From: Rhodocyclales bacterium
GTDB taxonomy: Bacteria > Pseudomonadota > Gammaproteobacteria > Burkholderiales > Rhodocyclaceae
DNA length: 64,000 bases
Reading direction: 5' to 3'
NCBI GenBank assembly: GCA_016183655.1
Contig: JACPEH010000008.1
Coordinates: 310,001-374,000 of the forward strand
How positions within the stretch are numbered: position 1 is the first letter of the stretch; each line of letters opens with the position of its first letter. The notes beneath the pieces were generated by a model. It worked only from the letters and a program-made list of their open reading frames with translations, had not been told where the DNA came from and ran no database searches. Of the stretch, positions 19,579 through 27,598 are shown piece after piece. The position numbers and the translations under genes are program-made.

Positions 19579-21041
19579 GCGTTGCGGCTCAGCTGGTGCA
19601 CCAGCTCGCCCCCGGCATCGCGCAGCTCGACGACGAGCGGCATCTTGCCGAGCGCGTGCGTGGCGCAGGACAGGCACGGGTCGAAGGCGCGGATCGCCAC
19701 CTCGATGTGGTTCAAGAGCCCTTCGGTGATTTCGCGGCCGTGCAGGTAGCGCCGCGCGACGTGGCGGATCGCCTCGTTCATCGCCTGGTTGTTGTGCGTC
19801 GTCGACACGATCAGGTTGCACATGCTGACCAGGTCGTTCTCGTCGACGCGGTAGTGGTGGATCAGCGTGCCGCGCGGCGCCTCGATCATGCCGAAGCCCT
19901 CGAAGCCGCGCTCGCCGCTCGCCATCAGCTCGCTGCCGAGGAGGTCGGGGTCGTGCAGCAGGTCCTTGATCGTTTCCGCCGCATGCAGCATCTCGATCAT
20001 GCGCGCCCAGTGGTAGCCGAGCGCGGCGTGCATCGGCGAGCCGCCGGCGTAGTCGATGAACTCGCGGCGCTCGGCGTCGGCCAGCGGCGTTGGCATCGAA
20101 TCGCAGTTCTGCACCCGCGCCAGTGGCCCGACCTTGTACCAGCCATGCTCGTTGCCGAGCGTCCGGAAATACGGGAACTTCATGTAGCTCCAGGGCTTCA
20201 CTTCCTCCTGGATGTACTTCTCGTAGTCGGACTGCGCGACGTCGTCGAAGTAGATCGCCCCCTGGTCGTCGCGCGCGCGCAGCTTGCCGTCGTAGAGGTC
20301 GAGCGCGCCGTTGGCGCCGATCAGCGACATGAAGTGCGAGCGGAAGATGCCGAAGCTGTTGTACAGCGCTGGATCGGTTTCGTGCAGTTCGCGCGCCAGG
20401 CGCACCGCGTCGCGGCACCAGGCGACGATCTGGTAGGCATCCTTGAGCAGGAAATCGCGCTCCTCGACCGATAGCGACTTGTTCACGCCGCCGGGAATCG
20501 CTCCGGTGCCATGGATGCGCTTGCCGGCGGTGATGCGGATCGCCTCCTGGCCGAACTTGCGGATCAGCACGCCGCGCCGCGCCGTTTCCGGATGCCTGGC
20601 GGCGACACCGACGATGTTGCGCTGGCCGACGTCGCTGCCGAAGCCGAACAGCAGGTCCGGCGAACAGAGGTGGAAGAAGTGCAGCGCATGCGACTGCAGG
20701 ATCTGACCGTAATGCATCAGCCGGCGGACCTTCTCGGCGGTCGGCGTCAGCCGCTTGGCGCCGACGATCGCGTCCATCGCCTTCGCCGCGGCCAGATGGT
20801 GCGACACCGGACAGATGCCGCACAGGCGCTGCACCATCACCGGCACCTCCCAGTACGGGCGGCCCTGGATGAATTTCTCGAAGCCGCGGAACTCGACGAT
20901 GTGCAGGCGCACCTGCTGCACCTTGTTGGCCTCGTCGAGCAGCAGCGTGACCTTGCCGTGGCCTTCGACGCGCGACACCGGGTCGATCGCGACGCGGCGC
21001 AGTGTTTCCGGATGTTCGGCGGTTTCCAGGTGGTAGCTCAT
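19575..21041 (-). CDS. hoxH: NAD-reducing [NiFe] hydrogenase large subunit
   Basis: RLCGICPVSHH and C-terminal DPCLSCATHALGKMPL. Confidence 0.95.
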   Translation of the reverse strand: MSYHLETAEHPETLRRVAIDPVSRVEGHGKVTLLLDEANKVQQVRLHIVEFRGFEKFIQGRPYWEVPVMVQRLCGICPVSHHLAAAKAMDAIVGAKRLTPTAEKVRRLMHYGQILQSHALHFFHLCSPDLLFGFGSDVGQRNIVGVAARHPETARRGVLIRKFGQEAIRITAGKRIHGTGAIPGGVNKSLSVEERDFLLKDAYQIVAWCRDAVRLARELHETDPALYNSFGIFRSHFMSLIGANGALDLYDGKLRARDDQGAIYFDDVAQSDYEKYIQEEVKPWSYMKFPYFRTLGNEHGWYKVGPLARVQNCDSMPTPLADAERREFIDYAGGSPMHAALGYHWARMIEMLHAAETIKDLLHDPDLLGSELMASGERGFEGFGMIEAPRGTLIHHYRVDENDLVSMCNLIVSTTHNNQAMNEAIRHVARRYLHGREITEGLLNHIEVAIRAFDPCLSCATHALGKMPLVVELRDAGGELVHQLSRNA

Positions 21042-21048
21042 AGTGTTC

Positions 21049-21600
21049 TCAGTCGTAGTGCAGCAGGCCAAAGCCCAGTTCGGGGTCGCGGCCGGCGACG
21101 ATGTCGGTCAGCGCCTTCCAGATGGCGTCGCCGGAGGGCGGGCAGCCGGGGATGAACCAGTCGATCTTCACCACCTCGTGCAGCGGGTGCACCTTGTTCA
21201 GCGGCAGCGGCAGCTCGGGGTCGTTGGGGATCAGGCCCTGCGCGATGCCCGGGCTCGTGTGGTAGACCTCTTCGAGGATCTCGGCGAGCTTGAGGTGGTT
21301 GCGCTGCGCCGGCAGCCCGCCGTTGACCGCGCAGGCGCCGATCGCCACCAGTTTTTTGCAGCGGGCGCGGAACTCGCGCAGGATGTGCACGTTCTCGGCG
21401 TTGCACAGCCCGCCCTCGATGATGCCCAGGTCGCACTCACCGACCTCCTTGATATCGGTCAGCGGCGAGCGGTCGAACTCGATCAGCTCGACCAGATCGA
21501 ACAGGCGCTCGTCGATGTCGAGGAAGGACATGTGGCAGCCGAAGCAGCCGGCCAGCGAGGTGGTCGCGACGCGCAGCTTTTTCTTCGCAGGTGCACTCAT
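21049..21600 (-). CDS. hoxY: NAD-reducing [NiFe] hydrogenase small subunit
   Basis: TTSLAGCFGCHMSFLDID..., IPGCPPSGDAIWKAL. Confidence 0.94.
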   Translation of the reverse strand: MSAPAKKKLRVATTSLAGCFGCHMSFLDIDERLFDLVELIEFDRSPLTDIKEVGECDLGIIEGGLCNAENVHILREFRARCKKLVAIGACAVNGGLPAQRNHLKLAEILEEVYHTSPGIAQGLIPNDPELPLPLNKVHPLHEVVKIDWFIPGCPPSGDAIWKALTDIVAGRDPELGFGLLHYD

Positions 21601-21611
21601 CCCATTCTTCC

Positions 21612-22304
21612 TCATTCCTTCACTTCCGAGATCGGCGCCTGGTCGTAGGTGCGCTCGCCGATCGGCACCGCAAAGCCGCGGCGCTTCTTCAGGATGACGC
21701 CGACCGGACAAACGGAGAGCGCCTTGTCGTCCATCGCCACGTCGGTATCGACCAGCCGGCCGGAGGCGGCATTGACCACCAGCCGGGTGCCGATGCCGCG
21801 CCCCGACAGCGCGAACACGCACTTGCCGTCGACGTCGCGGCTGGCGCGCACGCACAACGAGCAGAGGATGCAGCGGTTGAAGTCGAGCAACACCTCGGGG
21901 TGCGAGGCATCGACCGGCCGGCTCGGATAGAAGTGGTCGAAGTGCGGCGTCATCATGCCCAGCTCGTAAGCGGTGGCCTGCAGCTTGCAGTCGCCGCTCT
22001 TCTCGCACGACGGGCAGAAATGGTTGCCTTCGACGAAGAGCATCTGCAACAAGGTGCGCCGCTCGCCGTTGAGCGCTTCCGTATTGCTCTCGACCACCTG
22101 CCCGGCCGCCGCCTGCGTCGTGCACGACGCCATGTGCCGGCCATTGACCGTCACCGTGCATAGCTTGCACGAGCCGTGCGGCTTGAACTCGGGGTGGTAA
22201 CACAGATGCGGAATCCAGGCACCGGCGTCCTGCGCCGCCTGGATGATGGTCTGCCCGGCGCGGAAAAGGATTTCCTGGCCGTCCAGTGTGAATTTTTCGC
22301 TCAT
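21612..22304 (-). CDS. hoxU: NAD-reducing hydrogenase diaphorase subunit HoxU
   Basis: CYHPEFKPHGSCKLCTV, HFCPSCEKSGDCKLQ, FNRCILCSLCVRAS. Confidence 0.94.
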   Translation of the reverse strand: MSEKFTLDGQEILFRAGQTIIQAAQDAGAWIPHLCYHPEFKPHGSCKLCTVTVNGRHMASCTTQAAAGQVVESNTEALNGERRTLLQMLFVEGNHFCPSCEKSGDCKLQATAYELGMMTPHFDHFYPSRPVDASHPEVLLDFNRCILCSLCVRASRDVDGKCVFALSGRGIGTRLVVNAASGRLVDTDVAMDDKALSVCPVGVILKKRRGFAVPIGERTYDQAPISEVKE

Positions 22305-24145
22305 TGGTCTTCCTCGCAATGAATCGACAGGTGGGCGCCTTCGTCGTCGCGGCCGGTCATCTGGCGTGCCGGCGCCAGCGCCCGGTCGAGATCGAAGGCC
22401 GGCTCGAAGGACTGGTTCGACAGCCGCCGCTCGTAGGCCGGGCGGAAGCGGGCGATGGTGTCGAGCACCGGGTTGCAGGCGGAATGGCCGAGGCCGCAGT
22501 GGCTCATCTGTCGCAGGAGGTGGTTCATGTTCTCGATCTCGGCGAAGTCGTACGGCGAGCCGTGGCCGTTGGCCAGCTTGTCCATCAGGTTCTTCAGCAG
22601 CGGCGTGCCGACCCGGCACGGCGTGCAGAAGCCGCAGCTCTCGTGGGCGAAGAAGTGGGTGAAGTTGCGCGCCACCTCAAACATGTCGCGGCGCGAATCG
22701 AAGACCATGAAGGCGCCGGCCGAGGGCACATCCTCGAAGGCGATGCGGCGGCCGAACTCGGCGACGCCGAGGCAGGTGCCGGACGGCCCGCCGACCTGCA
22801 CCGCCTGCGTATCGACCGCACCGCAAGCAGCCAGCACCTCGCCGACGGTGACACCGAACGGAAACTCGTAGATGCCGGGGCGGGCGACGTCCCCGGAGAT
22901 CGACAAGAGCTTCGTGCCGGTGGACTCGGCGGTGCCGATGCCGGCGAAGCACTCGCCGCCGTGCTGCGCGATCAGCGCGGCGCAGGCGAAGGTCTCGACG
23001 TTGTCGACCACCGTCGGCTGGTCGAGGTAGCCGTTGGTCACCGGGAACGGCGGCCGGTTGCGCGGCGTGCCGCGCTTGCCTTCGAGCGATTCGATCAGCG
23101 CCGATTCCTCGCCGCAGACGTAGGCGCCGGCACCGAGGTGGATCTCGATGTCGAAGTCGGCGCCGGCGACGCCGAGGATGGCCCGGCCGAGCAGTCCGGC
23201 CGCGCGGCGGCGGTCAAGCACCGCCTGCAGCGGTTCGAGCAGGTAGCGGTATTCGCCGCGCAGGTAGAGGAAGCCGCGTTTCGCGCCGAGCGCGTGCGCG
23301 GCAACGGTCATGCCCTCGAAAACGAGGTCGGCCTGCGTATTGAGCAGCACGCGGTCCTTGAAGGTGCCGGGCTCGCCCTCGTCGGCATTGCAGACGACGA
23401 TGCGCTCCTTGCCGGCGGCGAGTGGCGCGTTGCGGCACGACTCCCATTTCAGCGCGGTCGGATAGCCGGCGCCGCCGCGCCCGCGCAGCCTGGCCTGGCG
23501 CAGCGCCTCGACCAGCGCGTTCGGTCCGCTGCCCGCCCCGCCCCAGGCGCAGCGGGCCTGCGCCGCACGCAGGGCGTCGCCCGGCGCCAGCGCATGATCG
23601 AGCAGGAGGCCGCGCTGGTGGATGTTGTCGTCGACGGCGAACAGTTCGGCCGGCCAGGCGGCGAGCGGAACCTTGCCGCGGATCAGCTCGCACAACTGGT
23701 CGATGCGCGCTTCGGTCAGCTTTGGCACGGCCAGGTTGTTCACCAGCAGCGCCGGCCCCTGGTCGCCCATGCCGATGCACGAGGTGGTATCGACGCTGAG
23801 CAGCCCGTCTTCCGAGACCTTGCCCTTTTCCACCCAGAGGTTGCGGCACATGCGCTCGATCAGCGCCGCGCTGCCGGCCATGCGCTCGACGATGTTGTCG
23901 GCGAAGAGGACGCGGTAGTGGCCGCGCGGCCGGGTGTAGAAGAAGCTGTAGAAGCCGGCGACGCCTTCGATCTTGGAATAAGGCAGCTTCAGCGCCCGGG
24001 TCAGCGCATCGATCACCGGGGGCGAGATCCAGTCCAGCGACTCCTGCACTTCCCGCAGTATCTGCACCAGGGCGCTCGGATCGTTCCGCCAGCGTTTCAG
24101 GATCGGCGACAGCACCTCGACAGGCACGGCATTTTTCTCACTCAT
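22301..24145 (-). CDS. hoxF: NAD-reducing hydrogenase diaphorase subunit HoxF with fused NuoE/HoxE-like N-terminus
   Basis: [58 protein letters not shown]; start at MSEKNAVP (alternative upstream Met possible). Confidence 0.93.
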   Translation of the reverse strand: MSEKNAVPVEVLSPILKRWRNDPSALVQILREVQESLDWISPPVIDALTRALKLPYSKIEGVAGFYSFFYTRPRGHYRVLFADNIVERMAGSAALIERMCRNLWVEKGKVSEDGLLSVDTTSCIGMGDQGPALLVNNLAVPKLTEARIDQLCELIRGKVPLAAWPAELFAVDDNIHQRGLLLDHALAPGDALRAAQARCAWGGAGSGPNALVEALRQARLRGRGGAGYPTALKWESCRNAPLAAGKERIVVCNADEGEPGTFKDRVLLNTQADLVFEGMTVAAHALGAKRGFLYLRGEYRYLLEPLQAVLDRRRAAGLLGRAILGVAGADFDIEIHLGAGAYVCGEESALIESLEGKRGTPRNRPPFPVTNGYLDQPTVVDNVETFACAALIAQHGGECFAGIGTAESTGTKLLSISGDVARPGIYEFPFGVTVGEVLAACGAVDTQAVQVGGPSGTCLGVAEFGRRIAFEDVPSAGAFMVFDSRRDMFEVARNFTHFFAHESCGFCTPCRVGTPLLKNLMDKLANGHGSPYDFAEIENMNHLLRQMSHCGLGHSACNPVLDTIARFRPAYERRLSNQSFEPAFDLDRALAPARQMTGRDDEGAHLSIHCEEDQ

Positions 24146-24256
24146 GAGAGGCTCCGGCAAGAATTTCTTGTCCATTGGAATCACTGTCCGATTTCGATAC
24201 TACCCGCATGCCGGGAACGATGCCCGTTTCATGTGCATCCGCATCATTCTCACCGA

Positions 24257-24273
24257 CTGGCAGCAAAATTGCT
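24257..24273 (+). promoter_or_regulatory. Putative sigma54 (-24/-12) promoter upstream of the MaoC-Pta fusion
   Basis: cTGGCAgcaaaaTTGCt matches YTGGCACGRNNNTTGCW with 2 mismatches, GG/GC spacing correct. Confidence 0.6.
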
Positions 24274-24357
24274 TGCCACGGCAAGAGCAAGTTGTATGCC
24301 GCACCGCAGCAACCTATACTCGTCGAATCCAAAAATCCACAGACTACGGAGTCCCGC

Positions 24358-25782
24358 ATGTCCAGCGCCCTCAGCGCCCCGCACGGCGAACAGTATTTGG
24401 AAAACCGCATCTTCAGCGAAATCAAGGTCGGCGACAGCGCGTCGCTGATCCGCACGCTGCGCCCGGAGGACATCCAGCTGTTCGCGGTGATGACCGGCGA
24501 CATCAACCCGGCCGTCGTCGACCAGGAATTCGCCAACAACGGCATCTTCCGCGAGGTCATCGCGCACGGCATGTGGTCGGCCTCATTGATCTCGACGGTG
24601 CTCGGCACGCAGTATCCCGGCGCCGGCACCATCCTCGTCGACCAGTCGCTGCATTTCATGCGGCCGGTGACGATCGGCGACACCATCACCATCACCATCA
24701 CCGTCAAGCAGAAGTTCGAACACAACCGCCATGTGCTGTTCGACTGCAATTGCACCAACCAGGAAGGGGTGCCGGTCATCCAGGGATCGGTCGAGGCGCT
24801 GGCGCCGCAGGAGAAGATCAAGCGCCAGAAAATCACCCTGCCCGACGTGCTGATCTCCGACAAGCACGGCCGCTACCAGCAGCTGCTGGCCAAGGTGCAC
24901 GGCCTGCCGCCGATCGACATGGCGGTCGCCCATCCCTGCGACTTCGAATCGCTGAAGGGGCCGCTGGTCGCCGCCGAGGCCGGGCTGATCGAGCCGATCC
25001 TGGTCGGCCCGGAGAGCAAGATCCGCGCAGTCGCCGAAGAACACGGCTTTGACATCCGCCCGTTCCGCATCGTCAACGTCAAGCACAGCCACGAAGCGGC
25101 GGCGATGGCGGTGACGCTGGTCAGGAACGGCGACGCCGAAGCGCTGATGAAGGGCAGCCTGCATACCGACGAACTGATGGGCGAGATCGTCTCGCGCGCC
25201 GCCGGCCTGCGCACCGGCCGCCGCCTGAGCCACGTCTTCGTGATGGACGTGCCGACCTACCCGAAGCCGCTGCTGATCACCGACGCCGCGATCAACATCG
25301 CGCCGACGCTGGAGGAGAAGGTCGACATCATCCAGAACGCGATCGACCTCGCGCACATCCTCGGCTGTCCGGAACCGAAGGTGGCGATCCTCTCGGCCGT
25401 GGAAACGGTCAACCCGAAGATCCAGTCCACGCTCGACGCCGCGGCGCTGTGCAAGATGGCCGATCGCGGGCAGATCAAGGGCGGCATCCTCGACGGCCCG
25501 CTCGCCTTCGACAACGCCGTGTCGATCATCGCCGCCAAGACCAAGGGCATCAAGTCGGCGGTCGCCGGCCACGCCGACATCCTGGTCGTGCCCGACCTCG
25601 AATCCGGCAACATGCTGGCCAAGCAGCTCGAATACCTGGCCAACGCGCTGACCGCCGGCGTCGTCCTCGGCGCCAAGGTGCCGATCGTGCTCACCAGCCG
25701 CGCCGATACCGCCGAAACGCGTACCGCCTCGTGCGCCGTCGCCGCGCTGATCGCCCACGCCAAGCGCAAGGCGGGTGCATGA
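24358..25782 (+). CDS. Bifunctional enoyl-CoA hydratase (MaoC-like)/phosphate acetyltransferase
   Basis: N-terminal MaoC hot-dog (FAVMTGDINPAVVD...), C-terminal PTA domain (LKGSLHTDELM-like, KGGILDGPLAFDNAVS). Confidence 0.93.
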   Translation: MSSALSAPHGEQYLENRIFSEIKVGDSASLIRTLRPEDIQLFAVMTGDINPAVVDQEFANNGIFREVIAHGMWSASLISTVLGTQYPGAGTILVDQSLHFMRPVTIGDTITITITVKQKFEHNRHVLFDCNCTNQEGVPVIQGSVEALAPQEKIKRQKITLPDVLISDKHGRYQQLLAKVHGLPPIDMAVAHPCDFESLKGPLVAAEAGLIEPILVGPESKIRAVAEEHGFDIRPFRIVNVKHSHEAAAMAVTLVRNGDAEALMKGSLHTDELMGEIVSRAAGLRTGRRLSHVFVMDVPTYPKPLLITDAAINIAPTLEEKVDIIQNAIDLAHILGCPEPKVAILSAVETVNPKIQSTLDAAALCKMADRGQIKGGILDGPLAFDNAVSIIAAKTKGIKSAVAGHADILVVPDLESGNMLAKQLEYLANALTAGVVLGAKVPIVLTSRADTAETRTASCAVAALIAHAKRKAGA

Positions 25783-26951
25783 GCCGCGCCATCCTGACGA
25801 TCAACGCCGGCTCGTCGTCGATCAAGTTCGCGCTCTATGCGCTGAACGGCGAGCTGGCCCGCCATCCCTACCTGAGCGGCCAGATCGACGGCATCGGCGC
25901 CGAGGCGTGCCTGCTGGCGAAGAACGCCGACGGCGAACGCATCGCCAACGAGGCGCTGCCGCCGGGCGTCCGGCACCACGAGGCGTTCGCAGCGCTGCTC
26001 GCCTGGCTGGGTTCGCACCAGCAAAACTCGCGGCACATCGTCGCCGTCGGCCACCGCGTCGTGCACGGCGGCGAGCTGCTCTCGCAGCCGCTGCGGCTCG
26101 ACGACGTCGCCGTGCAGACGCTGGAGCGCTTCGTGACGCTGGCGCCGCTGCACCAGCCGCACAACCTGAACGGGATCAAGGCTCTGTCGGCCAGCCTCCC
26201 CGGCGTGCCGCAGATCGCCTGCTTCGACACCGCCTTCCACCGCACGCAGCCGCCGCTGGCGCAGCTCTTCGCCATCCCGCGCGCGCTCACCGCCGAAGGC
26301 GTGCGCCGCTACGGCTTCCACGGCCTCTCCTACGAGTACATCGCCCGCGTGCTGCCGGAGCACAGCAGCCGCGCCGGCGGCCGCGTGATCGTCGCCCACC
26401 TCGGCAACGGCGCCAGCATGTGCGCGATGGTGGACCGGCGCAGCCAAGCCACTTCGATGGGCTTCACCGCGATCGACGGGCTGATGATGGGCACCCGCAC
26501 CGGCGCGCTCGATCCGGGCGTCATCCTCTACCTGCTGCAGGTCAAGGGAATGGATGCCAAGGCGGTGGAAAAGCTGCTCTACAAGGAATCCGGCCTGCTC
26601 GGCGTCTCCGGCCTGTCGCAGGACATGCGCACGCTGCTCGCCAGCGACGACGTGCGCGCCGCCGAGGCCGTCGACCTCTTCTGCTACCGCATCGTGCGCG
26701 AGATCGGCGCCCTCGCCGCCTGCATCGGCGGCATCGACGCGCTGGTATTTACCGGCGGCATCGGCGAACACGCCGCCGAAGTGCGCCACCGGGTCTGCGC
26801 GGCGCTCGGCTGGATGGGCATCGACCTCGACCCGGCGGCCAACGCCGCCGGCCAGACGCGCATCAGCACCCCTGGCAGCCGCAGCGAAGCCCTGGTCATC
26901 CCGACCGACGAGGAATGGATGATCGCGCAGCACACGCGCGACCTCCTTTAG
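25779..26951 (+). CDS. ackA: Acetate kinase
   Basis: ILTINAGSSSIKFALY, GHRVVHGG, FDTAFH, GFHGLSYEYI, GGIGEHAAEVR; ATGA overlap with preceding gene. Confidence 0.95.
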   Translation: MSRAILTINAGSSSIKFALYALNGELARHPYLSGQIDGIGAEACLLAKNADGERIANEALPPGVRHHEAFAALLAWLGSHQQNSRHIVAVGHRVVHGGELLSQPLRLDDVAVQTLERFVTLAPLHQPHNLNGIKALSASLPGVPQIACFDTAFHRTQPPLAQLFAIPRALTAEGVRRYGFHGLSYEYIARVLPEHSSRAGGRVIVAHLGNGASMCAMVDRRSQATSMGFTAIDGLMMGTRTGALDPGVILYLLQVKGMDAKAVEKLLYKESGLLGVSGLSQDMRTLLASDDVRAAEAVDLFCYRIVREIGALAACIGGIDALVFTGGIGEHAAEVRHRVCAALGWMGIDLDPAANAAGQTRISTPGSRSEALVIPTDEEWMIAQHTRDLL

Positions 26952-27244
26952 GGCGTGTTCACAGTAGATTCATGGGCGCGACGATGTCTGCGTGGGATGT
27001 CCCCCAAGGGGATTTCCTGCGGGGCACAGCGCAAGGCGCGGTGGCGCCGCTTGGCTGGTGCCAGGCAAGCCGCCGCAACGCCGCGATGCGCCCACGCAGA
27101 CATCGTCCCGGAGGGTTGCTGGGCAAAGGCGGCGTCTGCTTCGTTGCACGGCTTGCCCGCACATCAGTGCGGGCGGTGCCGCGCGCCTCGCATCCACCGC
27201 CTTTGCGCAGCAACGCGCTCCACGAATCTGCTGTGAACACGCCC
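26951..27244. mobile_element. MITE-like non-autonomous element B (294 bp, 21-bp TIR 20/21, TA target duplication)
   Basis: gggcgtgttcacagtagattc (26951-26971) vs gaatctgctgtgaacacgccc (27224-27244); TA at 26949-26950 and 27245-27246; two internal stem-loops. Confidence 0.87.
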
Positions 27245-27464
27245 TAAGCACAAACCGCTACGGCCACCCGGAGACGTCCGGGCGGCATTCCCGACACCCG
27301 CCGATTAGCTCACGGCGGGATGCAAAATGCGCCCGGCCGATGCCGAGCCGGCACCGGCGAAGTTCGTTTGTGCGCCGCACAAAAATCCGTCGAAAATCGA
27401 CCGGCAACTTCGCTAAGCCAGCGATTTCAAAGCTTTTGCAGCGCCACTCCGGCCGCAATACACA

Positions 27465-27511
27465 AAACTATATATAGTCAAGTTCTTGCCTTCACCTACT
27501 AGATATAGTAG
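27465..27511. promoter_or_regulatory. Tandem NrdR-like boxes upstream of nrdJ
   Basis: aaaCtAtATaTaGtca (27465-27480) and ctaCtAgATaTaGtag (27496-27511), centre-to-centre 31 bp. Confidence 0.82.
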
Positions 27512-27598
27512 TTTTCAGGTCATCCGCTCCGCCGCACACAACAAGTTATTACCTTTTGCATACCCCACAGTTTTCAATAATTCGAACAGGATGAGACC

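Noticed and set aside
24255-24280. Mirror sigma54 promoter on the minus strand for hoxF
   Set aside because: tggcaagcaattttgct has GG-GC spacing one base too long for the -24/-12 consensus
24683-24710. Tandem accatc repeat
   Set aside because: Encodes TITITIT beta-strand within the MaoC domain; short and explained by coding
26955-27240. Two overlapping 93-aa ORFs on opposite strands (MFTVDSW.. / MFTADSW..)
   Set aside because: They span element B and resemble each other only because its ends are inverted repeats; no evidence of coding
27264-27285. CCCGGAGACGTCCGGG resembling a cobalamin-riboswitch B12 box upstream of the B12-dependent nrdJ
   Set aside because: Simple 6-bp hairpin; the rest of a cobalamin riboswitch is not recognisable and upstream sequence is interrupted by element B
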